This document shows positions 8,929 through 15,640 of a stretch of 40,783 nt of DNA, one piece after another. The DNA comes from Anaerolineales bacterium. Its GTDB lineage: Bacteria > Chloroflexota > Anaerolineae > Anaerolineales > UBA11579. The translations under genes and the position numbers were made by a program. The notes under the pieces are model-generated. The model ran no database searches and was not told the DNA's origin. It worked only from the letters and a program-made list of their open reading frames with translations. The stretch is from NCBI GenBank assembly GCA_016932165.1, contig JAFGDK010000005.1, positions 1 through 40,783 of the forward strand, written 5' to 3'. Numbering within the stretch: position 1 is the first letter of the stretch; each line of letters starts with the position of its first letter.

Positions 8929-9459
8929 TTATATCATCTGGAAAAATTCATCCGCCCACAAGAAGCGGATATTGGCGTTCTCTGCTGCCAGCTGGTCTGA
9001 TTCTTTGTCACCGACGAAGACCGCTTCGTGGGGTGCGAGGCCAAAATCTGCCAGTGCCTGGTTGAGCATCCCGGGGTTCGGTTTGCGGCAGTCGTCTTCT
9101 TTGGCAAATTGGTGGTTTGTCTCTGGCCCGCGCGCTTTGGCGTGGTAAGGGCAAATGTAGATCTTTACATCCGGGATACCGCACAATTCTGCCGCTTCGC
9201 GTGCAATCGCTTGTGCTTCTTCGAGAGTGTTATAGCCGAAGGCGACTCCGCCGCGGTTGGTGGCTAAAGCCATTTGAATCCCCCGGGCCTGAAGATCGGC
9301 CAGACCTTCCACCACACCGGCGATCGGCTGCTGCTCTCCAAGGTGATTAGGCGTCACCAGCCGCGGCTTTACGGCCCGGATTTCGGGCTTGATCTCGGTC
9401 AGGGTGCCATCGATATCGAAGATTGCCAGTCGAATATTGTGGAGCAGGTTTTCAGACAT
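8929..9459 (-). CDS. HAD-superfamily phosphatase (HAD-IIIA-like)
   Basis: The 176-residue protein has HAD motif I F-D-I-D-G-T-L-T with nucleophile and acid/base aspartates, motif II in A-T-N, a motif III lysine in R-K-P-N-P-G-M, and motif IV G-D-K-E-S-D. It lacks a large cap and is closest in layout to HAD-IIIA phosphatases such as histidinol-phosphate or heptose-bisphosphate phosphatases. Three Cys and a His around C-x-I-P...I-C-P-Y-H may form a metal site as in the GmhB type, but I cannot be sure. Its ATG overlaps the TAA of the upstream oxidase gene by one nucleotide, so it is translationally coupled to the DprE-like pair. A role in polyprenyl-sugar or surface-sugar metabolism is plausible. 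Confidence 0.85.
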   Translation of the reverse strand: MSENLLHNIRLAIFDIDGTLTEIKPEIRAVKPRLVTPNHLGEQQPIAGVVEGLADLQARGIQMALATNRGGVAFGYNTLEEAQAIAREAAELCGIPDVKIYICPYHAKARGPETNHQFAKEDDCRKPNPGMLNQALADFGLAPHEAVFVGDKESDQLAAENANIRFLWADEFFQMI

Positions 9460-10874
9460 TATCCAAAGCAGCGTTTGTAAAGGTCGGTCTGGAGGATATT
9501 GGCCGGGTCTGCCTGTGCTTTCAGCTGCTTGAACCTGGCGATGGTTTCATCGCCCAGGAATTGGGCCACCACATCCGGGGTCAGGGCGCTGTCCTTGGCG
9601 AAGTAGAATCGGCCGTTGCCATTCAGCACGATCTGGTTGAGGGCATCGGTCAGCTGAGCCAGTTTTTCCCGTCGGCGGACTTTGAAATCCAAGGCCAGCG
9701 AAAAACCGTCCACTGCGTGGCTGAAGATGAAATCATCAGGCTTATGGCGTTTCATCACACCCAGGTAGGAAGGTAAACCGTGCATCTGAGAAACTCTGAG
9801 AATCTCCTCAAAAGACTCCTCAGCGGTATCGGTGGGTAAAAAGCTCTGGTACTGGATCAATCCCTGTTTGCCGTAAGAATATTCCCAATTGGGCACATAA
9901 TCCAACAGGAAGGTAAAAGCCACAAGCGACTGGAGGTAGGTCTTGTGATTTCCCAGGGTGCGGTTGAGCAGGTATTTAGCGGAATTGCCAGCCCATGCAC
10001 CGGGGTTGTTGATCCCCAGCTTAAGGAACCGCCAGACAAGCGACTTGGGCACCAGCCCCATAATTGTATCGGGGAGATCCTGGTTTCCCGGGTTGAGGGT
10101 CATCGCCGGATAAGGATCTTCGCCCTCTTCCAGGTAACGTGCGCTGTGCATCTGCCCGCGCCCCAGGCCGCGCCCGCGGGCAGTGCTGTCCACCCAGCCG
10201 ACGATGTAGTCATGTTCCCTGCCCTCATCGGTGGCGTGCAGCATGGATCTGAGGTCCGGTTCGGCCCAGGCATTCACTTCCAGATTGCCGGAGTAAATCT
10301 TCTTCATCTGCATGGTGATCGAGGTGAACACGCCCAGCAGGCCCATCCCGCTGATGATGCTGTGGAAGAGTTGCTTGTTGCGGTTTGGGGTGCAGGTCAC
10401 CTTTTTGCCGTTTGGCAGCAATGCGTCAAATGAAAGCACATGGTCACCCATGGTGCCTTGCTTCCAGTTGTTTTTGCCGTGTACATTCGCTCCCAAACAG
10501 CCGCCGATGGTCGGCCTCATCGTGCCGGGCATCACTGGCGACCACCAGCCGTCTTCCATGATGTAGCGCCACAGCCGTTCGATGGTCACACCGGGTTCCA
10601 CTGTGATCACGCCGGTCTCCGGATTCCAGTCCAACACCCGGTTCATCCGCTGCAGATCGAGAACAATCCCGCCGCTGGCCAGGGCTGCGTCTCCATAGCT
10701 GCGGCCGGCCCCCCGCAGGGCAATATGGACCTCGTTTTCAGTTGCCAGGTTGAAAATCTGCTCCACCTGCTCTGCGTGGGTGGGGCGGTAAAGGTAAACC
10801 GGCCGTTCGATCGAATGACCGAAATTTTCCAGCTTGAACAGCCTCTGGCTGGGGAGCACGCTAGACGTAGACAC
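9459..10874 (-). CDS. FAD-linked oxidase, DprE1-like (decaprenylphosphoryl-ribose 2-oxidase family)
   Basis: The protein, about 471 residues, has an N-terminal FAD-binding PCMH domain with R-G-A-G-R-S-Y-G-D near residue 54, P-G-T-M-R-P-T-I-G-G and the segment A-N-V-H-G-K-N-N, and a C-terminal substrate domain. The H-G-K-N motif and the overall length are typical of DprE1, which oxidises polyprenyl-phosphoryl ribose at C2. A GTG at 10874 is chosen as start: it overlaps the TAG of the upstream SDR gene (TAGTG) and is preceded by GAAGGA. The longer ATG frame from 10943 would overlap that gene by 70 nt. The neighbouring SDR would be the matching DprE2-like reductase. Confidence 0.85.
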   Translation of the reverse strand: MSTSSVLPSQRLFKLENFGHSIERPVYLYRPTHAEQVEQIFNLATENEVHIALRGAGRSYGDAALASGGIVLDLQRMNRVLDWNPETGVITVEPGVTIERLWRYIMEDGWWSPVMPGTMRPTIGGCLGANVHGKNNWKQGTMGDHVLSFDALLPNGKKVTCTPNRNKQLFHSIISGMGLLGVFTSITMQMKKIYSGNLEVNAWAEPDLRSMLHATDEGREHDYIVGWVDSTARGRGLGRGQMHSARYLEEGEDPYPAMTLNPGNQDLPDTIMGLVPKSLVWRFLKLGINNPGAWAGNSAKYLLNRTLGNHKTYLQSLVAFTFLLDYVPNWEYSYGKQGLIQYQSFLPTDTAEESFEEILRVSQMHGLPSYLGVMKRHKPDDFIFSHAVDGFSLALDFKVRRREKLAQLTDALNQIVLNGNGRFYFAKDSALTPDVVAQFLGDETIARFKQLKAQADPANILQTDLYKRCFG

Positions 10875-11659
10875 TAGAACGACATCCTTCTGAAGATAAA
10901 AGAAGGGATATGGGTGATCACAAGAAGGAGATAGCGCCACCACCAGGGGGTGTACAATACTTGCCTGCCGCGCCGGATGGCGGAATAGATCGCCTCTGCA
11001 GTGCTTTCTGGGGTGGCTACCGGGAAGGGCATCTGGGAGGAAGGCAGCAGGTCAGTCTGCACATAGCCGGGTTTCACGGTCAGCACATGTACCCCCTTTT
11101 TGGCCAGACGGTTGCGCAGTGCTTCGAGGTAAGTGCTCATCCCCGACTTGGCAGCGTGATAGGGGGGATTGCCCACCCGGCCGCGGTCTCCAGCCACTGA
11201 AGAAACCCCTACCAGGTGGCCTTTCCCCAACCGGTCGAAGAGGGTGGCTGCTTCTCCCAGCCAGGCGATCCCGCCCAACAGGTTGACCTCTAAGGTGGCC
11301 AGGTCCTTTTTAAAATCATATTCAGAGAGGCCAATCGGATACATCACGCCTGAGTTGTAGACAAACAGATCAATCGTCTGCATCTGCTGCAGGATTTTTC
11401 GGAAGAGTGCCGGGACAGCCTCATAATCAGTCACATCATGCTGGTAAGCGGTCGCCCGCACCTCGCCGGCTGCCTGGTTGATCTCGGCGCAAATTTTGTC
11501 CAGCCGATCCTGCCGCCTGGCCAGCAGCGCCAGTTGGTAGCCTTCCTTTGCTAATTTTCGGGCCAGCGCTTCTCCGATCCCGCTGGAAGCGCCGACCACC
11601 ACCGCCCTGGGACGGAGATTGAGTGGGTTTTCTACCTGTTTCCCGGTGAGTTCTGACAT
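10874..11659 (-). CDS. SDR oxidoreductase, DprE2-like
   Basis: The 261-residue short-chain dehydrogenase has the nucleotide-binding G-A-S-S-G-I-G near residue 23, the N-S-G-V structural motif, and catalytic Ser, Tyr and Lys in S-S-V-A-G followed by P-P-Y-H-A-A-K. It ends in an aromatic and hydrophobic stretch (W-W-W-R-Y-L-L-L-V-I) that may associate with membrane or a lipid substrate. That tail, and its one-nucleotide overlap with a DprE1-like oxidase, fit DprE2, which reduces the keto intermediate to polyprenyl-phosphoryl arabinose. A generic membrane-associated SDR is the alternative. A -10 (TATAAT, complement of 11712-11717) lies about 52 nt upstream, probably driving the cluster. Confidence 0.85.
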   Translation of the reverse strand: MSELTGKQVENPLNLRPRAVVVGASSGIGEALARKLAKEGYQLALLARRQDRLDKICAEINQAAGEVRATAYQHDVTDYEAVPALFRKILQQMQTIDLFVYNSGVMYPIGLSEYDFKKDLATLEVNLLGGIAWLGEAATLFDRLGKGHLVGVSSVAGDRGRVGNPPYHAAKSGMSTYLEALRNRLAKKGVHVLTVKPGYVQTDLLPSSQMPFPVATPESTAEAIYSAIRRGRQVLYTPWWWRYLLLVITHIPSFIFRRMSF

Positions 11660-11711
11660 GCGGGTGCTCCGATCTTGATCTTATTGTGATTTTTTACACA
11701 ACCAAGCCAAA

Positions 11712-11717
11712 ATTATA
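11712..11717 (-). promoter_or_regulatory. -10 element for the DprE-like cluster
   Basis: On the minus strand the sequence reads CAGTATAAT, ending about 52 nt before the ATG of the SDR gene at 11659. No clear -35 hexamer is visible. It is the only good -10 in the 127-nt gap and lies at a sensible distance. Confidence 0.5.
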
Positions 11718-11786
11718 CTGCATTATCCAGTATATGGCCCTACTATCATACCCCGTTCAGCTGACAAAAACTATCACACTTTCATT

Positions 11787-12422
11787 TTATTTACAGGTGA
11801 ATGTGAACGACATCGTGTTGCTTTTGTTCCCTTTGTGATCAAAAATTGTGGCTTCGAGGGTGACCACTTGCTGCCCCTCACACCACAGGTAGATCTTGAT
11901 GGCTCCATTTGTCCAGGTGCCGGAATCCAGTTTTGGATTGGCATCCGTGCCGCCGCCAAAATTGGTCGCCGAAACCACATTATAGACCACGTGAGAGATG
12001 TCTCCATCCGGGTCTGTGAAATACAGCAAGCCGATGATGGTGGATTTGTTGCCGGGAATCTCTTTGGGGAAATTGATCCCTGTGATCACTGGCGGTTTGG
12101 GCGCGAGTTCTGTTTGCCACCATTGTGTGCTATTAAACGAACTGGTGGCGGCATAGGCTGTTACACTGGCAGCAAATTGAGACGACCTGGCATTGGCAGT
12201 CACTTGTTGAGCCGCGGCGGTCTGCTCGTTATAATTTCGGGCTTCTTCCGTGTATGTCTGTGCCCATTCGGTATCTTGTGCAAAATTGGTATTTGTTTGG
12301 TCAATATGGATTTGTTCACTAAGTAATGCTCCCAAAGTGCAGTTCACCCCGAAGAGGAACACCACCACTCCAGATACCAGGAAAAGCACCACAGACCTTT
12401 TTGCTCTATCCTCTGTAACCAT
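11787..12422 (-). CDS. Membrane-anchored extracellular protein of unknown function
   Basis: The product, about 211 residues, has a short basic N-terminus, one transmembrane segment (S-V-V-L-F-L-V-S-G-V-V-V-F-L-F) and a Gln/Ala/Thr-rich helical stretch that looks like a stalk or coiled coil. A C-terminal beta-rich domain of about 100 residues begins at P-P-V-I-T-G-I and contains Y-F-T-D-P-D-G-D, reminiscent of Ig-like or cadherin-like extracellular modules. Function is unknown. The start at 12422 is preferred over 12446 because AAGGAGG lies 6 nt before it. It is separated by 388 nt, including a repeat, from the next minus-strand gene. Confidence 0.72.
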   Translation of the reverse strand: MVTEDRAKRSVVLFLVSGVVVFLFGVNCTLGALLSEQIHIDQTNTNFAQDTEWAQTYTEEARNYNEQTAAAQQVTANARSSQFAASVTAYAATSSFNSTQWWQTELAPKPPVITGINFPKEIPGNKSTIIGLLYFTDPDGDISHVVYNVVSATNFGGGTDANPKLDSGTWTNGAIKIYLWCEGQQVVTLEATIFDHKGNKSNTMSFTFTCK

Positions 12423-12523
12423 ATCATTCCTCCTTCTATGAGCCACTGGCAGCGCAAGGGGTAGTGAAAATCACTGTCAGCCTTAGTTCCAGTATATCGG
12501 TTTCAGAACCACGATTCAAGCAT

Positions 12524-12562
12524 AAAAAAACAGCGCCAGACATCTGCTTGTCCTGGCGCTGT
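12524..12562 (-). terminator. Intrinsic terminator on the minus strand
   Basis: CTGGCGCTGT at 12553-12562 and ACAGCGCCAG at 12530-12539 form a perfect 10-bp stem. Read on the minus strand it is followed by a run of seven T (the A run at 12524-12530). It is oriented to end transcription of the redoxin gene (12811-13374), with the repeat element lying between gene and terminator. Confidence 0.85.
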
Positions 12563-12586
12563 CGACCAAATTATTGGGTACAGCTA

Positions 12587-12815
12587 TTTAACCTAAGTTG
12601 CTAGCTTAGTCATTACAATTTCGATCCAGGCTGACCGCCACCCCAACCCCCCGGCCCCCTTCCCCAGCAACAAGGTAGTTAATGCGATCATGGTCTGATC
12701 AGGCCGTGGAAGGGGGTGGTTCGCTGGGAGTGGGGTTGCATAAATTCCTTATTCGATCTCACTATCTTATTCACTATTTCACCTTACTCAAAACCAGGTG
12801 GCAACTTGGGTTATT
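12587..12815. repeat. MITE-like palindromic repeat, copy 2, interrupted by a GC-rich palindrome
   Basis: The right end (12771-12815) is the inverse of the first 45 nt of copy 1 with a single mismatch. The left end (12587-12615, with TAACCTAAGTTGCTAGCTTAGTCA) is the inverse of the inner arm of copy 1. In copy 1 these two parts are contiguous; here about 155 nt lie between them. That insert is rich in C on one side (ACCCCAACCCC, CCCCCTTCCCC) and in G on the other (GGAAGGGGGTGG, GTGGGGTTGC), so it is itself a palindromic repeat. The right edge supplies the stop codon (TTA at 12811-12813) of the redoxin gene. No transposase is encoded. Confidence 0.72.
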
Positions 12816-13374
12816 TATTCAGATGGGACTTAATAACCCTGACCAGTTCATCAACCTCAACATACATCGTGCGGTTGGGGTTATCGGGCGCACCGTAGTC
12901 CTTGATCCATACGATTTTCCCGGTTTGATCCACCAGCACAAAAGTATGGCTCGGTTCCCCATTTTCGATCGCCCATTGGAGCACATCATACTCAGCCGAA
13001 ACTTCTAAATTGGGATCTGATAGAACCGGCACATCTGTGATCCCCAAAGCCGCTGCTTCCGGCGCCATCTCTTGGACCGAATCACGCGCAATACTGATCA
13101 CCTGTACCCCCAGAGCTTGAAAGTCTTGGCTGTTCTGCAAATCAACGATTTGCTGCATACAGGGCGGTCAACCAGAGGCCATATGAAAAAACAGGATTAC
13201 CGGTGTTCCGGCAAAATCAGAGAGGGAGGTCTCGCCGCCCTCGGTATTGGCCAATCTGAAATCGGGGGCTGTTGTGCCGATCAGCGGACTGGCAGCCTCA
13301 GGTGGGGAAGAACAGGCTGCCATTCCGAGGAGTATGCTGATAGACAATATCATCCAGGCAGTTTTTTTAATCAT
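12811..13374 (-). CDS. Probable selenoprotein: redoxin (AhpC/TSA-like) lipoprotein with U-P-P-C active site
   Basis: One frame of 188 codons contains a single in-frame TGA (13168-13170, residue 69). Before it lie a lipoprotein signal peptide (lipobox G-M-A-A-C) and the redoxin N-terminus T-A-P-D-F-R-L-A-N. After it come P-P-C-M-Q-Q and a normal thioredoxin-fold C-terminus. The TGA thus falls where redoxins have the first Cys of C-P-P-C, so it is best read as selenocysteine (U69-P-P-C72). Directly downstream, CAAAT / CGTTG / ATTTG (13152-13138) with an outer CTGT/ACAG pair forms a SECIS-like hairpin, its loop 20 nt after the TGA. Predicted role: thiol/peroxide redox chemistry outside the membrane. 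A nonsense mutation or sequencing error is the alternative, but the position argues against it. The stop codon lies in a repeat element. Confidence 0.85.
13130..13170 (-). promoter_or_regulatory. Candidate bacterial SECIS element (redoxin gene)
   Basis: Starting at the TGA, the mRNA folds as an outer stem CTGT (13162-13159) with ACAG (13133-13130), an internal loop, and an upper stem CAAAT/ATTTG closing the five-nucleotide loop CGTTG. The loop carries the G-U dinucleotide near its 5' side typical of bacterial SECIS elements and begins 20 nt after the TGA, inside the usual range. Confidence 0.7.
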
Positions 13375-13566
13375 TGTTCTCCTTAGGTGATAAGCGGATA
13401 AATATTATCTAAATTATACTATATTTTACCCGGGTTTATCGGTTCCCTGCTTGCTTAAAAATACAATGCCTGGATGAAAATCCAGGCAAGTATTCATTTT
13501 AAGAATCTCAAAAATTGGTATTCGTTTTTAAATACTGATAAACCAAATCAAATCATCAGGCTTGGT

Positions 13567-14076
13567 TTAGTCATCGTCATGATCATGATCATGATCGAAA
13601 TGAACGTGCCCGTGCTCGATCTCGGCTTGCTCTGCCTCACGCAGTCCCACCACACTGACCTCAAAGAACAAAGTCTGCCCGGCCAGGGGGTGATTGGTGT
13701 CCAGAAGCACATTCTCTTCGCCCACTTCCATGATCGTGGCAAACATCATGTCCCCTTCATCGTCAGTGATCTCCAGTTCAATCCCGGGCTCGAGGGGAAC
13801 ATCATCCGGGAATTCGGTGCGAGGGACTTCCAATACAGCTTCCGGATCTACTTCGCCATAGCCCTCTTCTGGAGAGACTTCAACCTTCTTGCTCTCACCG
13901 ATCTTCATGCCGGTCAGCTCTTTTTCCAAACCATAGATGATGTTGGAATGTCCGTGAAGATATTCGAGCGGACCATCATCCGAAGAATCGATCATCTCCC
14001 CATCCACGGTGAGTTTATACTCGATGGCAACCACCAGGTCGCTGGCAACCTCAGTTAATTCTTTCTTGTCTGTCAT
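13567..14076 (-). CDS. SlyD-like FKBP peptidyl-prolyl cis-trans isomerase
   Basis: The 169-residue protein has the FKBP domain with an inserted-in-flap (IF) chaperone domain as in SlyD: Y-L-H-G-H-S-N-I-I-Y-G-L-E at the FKBP/IF junction, V-S-P-E-E-G-Y-G-E, and the return strand G-Q-T-L-F-F-E-V. The C-terminus is a short Asp/His tail (H-G-H-V-H-F-D-H-D-H-D-H), in DNA a run of GATCAT repeats, which in SlyD-type proteins binds nickel and other metals. It should act as a cytosolic folding helper and perhaps in metal delivery. A GGAGAAAC Shine-Dalgarno precedes the ATG. It appears monocistronic. Confidence 0.92.
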   Translation of the reverse strand: MTDKKELTEVASDLVVAIEYKLTVDGEMIDSSDDGPLEYLHGHSNIIYGLEKELTGMKIGESKKVEVSPEEGYGEVDPEAVLEVPRTEFPDDVPLEPGIELEITDDEGDMMFATIMEVGEENVLLDTNHPLAGQTLFFEVSVVGLREAEQAEIEHGHVHFDHDHDHDDD

Positions 14077-14437
14077 TGTTTCTCCTATCCCTACATAGGG
14101 TTTTTTCTGAAGGATTGATGCGGTGTGAAAGCCAAATCATTCCCCCCTCCACCAGATTGGGCATCACGCCATGGATTATAACATGCGGCTGCAGCGCCCG
14201 GTTTGCAGTTTTGTAGGCGTAAGATCTTCGTGACAATCGGTGTAATCAAATATTGAAGAAATACACTGATGGCAAAGCCGTTTTAGCCCCCTGACACGCT
14301 AAGCCCGCCCCGTAGAGGCTGGTGTAGATTTGTGGTATTTGATGGAAAAGATCCAACCCATATCGATGGTGACTGGATTGTTCAGAATTAGATTGCACCC
14401 GTAACAATTTGCAGACAACCCGCTCAGCAGAATCAGT
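14077..14437. other. Intergenic region without recognisable gene
   Basis: The spacer between the divergent slyD-like and L,D-transpeptidase genes shows no conserved frame, RNA gene or strong hairpin that I can recognise. A minus-strand frame at 14051-14236 overlaps the slyD start and does not resemble a protein. The right end carries the promoter of the next gene. Confidence 0.5.
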
Positions 14438-14443
14438 TATAAT
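14438..14443 (+). promoter_or_regulatory. -10 element for the L,D-transpeptidase gene, near-leaderless
   Basis: TATAAT ends 8 nt before the ATG at 14452, the same geometry as at tgt. No Shine-Dalgarno and no consensus -35 are visible. Confidence 0.55.
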
Positions 14444-14451
14444 CTTCCTCT

Positions 14452-15621
14452 ATGAAAGTGACCAAATTACTCCGGATAATGGTCTTGGTCTTGGGTTTTG
14501 GTTTGCTGCTCACCTCAAAACACGACACGGCCGCATCCCGCCTGGACCTGATCTCATCCAATGACCCGCTTTGCCTGCCAGGGCTGCCTGATACGCAAAC
14601 CGGTTGCCAGCTAAGCGGTCCGGCGGCCTATCTTACCAACCAGGCCGAAAATGGGATCATTCTCCCGCGCAACCCCTTGCCGGGCACTCAATTGGATCCA
14701 GCTTATTCCGCCTTAGCTTTCAATTACGTCCGGCTGCACAGGGAGGAAACGCCAATCTTCCGGTCATTTGAAGAGGCTGCTGCCAACCAGAACCCATATC
14801 AGGTCATCCCCGCCGGGTTTGGGTTCGTTTCCTACGTGGATTACGCCCAGGGAAGTGGCCAGGGAAAATACTACATGGTTGAACCTGGCATGTGGATCCG
14901 CGGTGGTCACACCAGTGGCGGAGTCTCCCCGTCCGCTTTCAACGGTATCCTCTTCAACGGCACCCCAGAGCAAAAATTTGGCTGGGTGGTCTATCCCGCC
15001 GATATCTACCAGGCTCCCGGCGGTGATGAACAGTATAAAACCGGGCAGGCTTTGGCTAAATTTGATGTCATCCAGGTCTACCAGGAAATTGAACACCGCG
15101 GCCAGACTTGGCTGATGATCGGCCCGGATGAGTGGGTGGACAAAGCCGTCACCGGACTGGTTTACCCGGCAGATTCACCGCCCAAAGGGGTCGACAACGG
15201 CCGCTGGATCGAGGTCAACCTGCTGGAGCAGACGATCTCAGTATATCAGGAGGGGCGGCTGGTTTTTGCTACACTCGCCTCGACTGGGATAGCCGGATGG
15301 TGGACGCGCCCCGGCCTGTTCCAGATCACTGAGAAGCTGGATTCTACCCGGATGTCGGGTGCTTTTGAGGCTGACCGCTCGGATTATTACTATCTTGAAG
15401 ATGTCCCCTGGACGATGTACTTTGATGAAGCCCGCGCCCTGCACGGGGCCTACTGGCATAATTATTTCGGCTTCGAACAATCACACGGGTGCGTCAACCT
15501 TTCTTCTGGCGACTCCCACTGGTTGTTCCTTTGGGCTTCTGTGGGTGATTATGTCTATGTATGGGACCCCTCCGGCCAGACCCCGACAGACCCCGGCCTA
15601 TATACAGCTGGGGGAGCATAA
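14452..15621 (+). CDS. Secreted L,D-transpeptidase (YkuD domain)
   Basis: The 389-residue protein starts with a signal peptide (basic start then L-V-L-G-F-G-L-L-L) and has a central region of unassigned, possibly SH3-like, structure. The YkuD catalytic domain follows from about residue 255. The signature is complete: His in A-L-H-G-A-Y-W-H, then S-H-G-C-V-N-L-S with nucleophile Cys347. Such enzymes form 3-3 peptidoglycan cross-links or attach proteins to the wall, outside the membrane. The S41-type lipoprotein gene follows after 19 nt, so the two are probably co-transcribed from the TATAAT at 14438. Confidence 0.92.
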   Translation: MKVTKLLRIMVLVLGFGLLLTSKHDTAASRLDLISSNDPLCLPGLPDTQTGCQLSGPAAYLTNQAENGIILPRNPLPGTQLDPAYSALAFNYVRLHREETPIFRSFEEAAANQNPYQVIPAGFGFVSYVDYAQGSGQGKYYMVEPGMWIRGGHTSGGVSPSAFNGILFNGTPEQKFGWVVYPADIYQAPGGDEQYKTGQALAKFDVIQVYQEIEHRGQTWLMIGPDEWVDKAVTGLVYPADSPPKGVDNGRWIEVNLLEQTISVYQEGRLVFATLASTGIAGWWTRPGLFQITEKLDSTRMSGAFEADRSDYYYLEDVPWTMYFDEARALHGAYWHNYFGFEQSHGCVNLSSGDSHWLFLWASVGDYVYVWDPSGQTPTDPGLYTAGGA

Positions 15622-15640
15622 CTGATAGCATGAGGCAGCG

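Noticed and set aside
12601..12770. Possible structured RNA gene or tRNA in the C-rich segment
   Set aside because: No cloverleaf or T-arm sequence; the symmetry is explained by a palindromic repeat.
12682..13008. 108-codon plus ORF over repeat copy 2 and the redoxin 3' end
   Set aside because: It runs from the repeat into the antisense of a well supported gene and has no ribosome-binding site.
12811..13374. Treating the two redoxin pieces as a pseudogene or as two separate genes
   Set aside because: The pieces are in one frame, the TGA falls exactly on the active-site Cys position, a hairpin follows it, and a second gene in the window shows the same pattern. The downstream piece alone has no Shine-Dalgarno and lacks the fold's first strands.
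14090..14110. Small hairpin CCCT-ACAT-AGGG followed by six T
   Set aside because: A 4-bp stem is too weak for a terminator, and it sits in the slyD leader on the opposite strand.
14051..14236. Minus ORF of 61 codons upstream of the SlyD-like gene
   Set aside because: It overlaps the SlyD start and Shine-Dalgarno and has no recognisable composition or motif.
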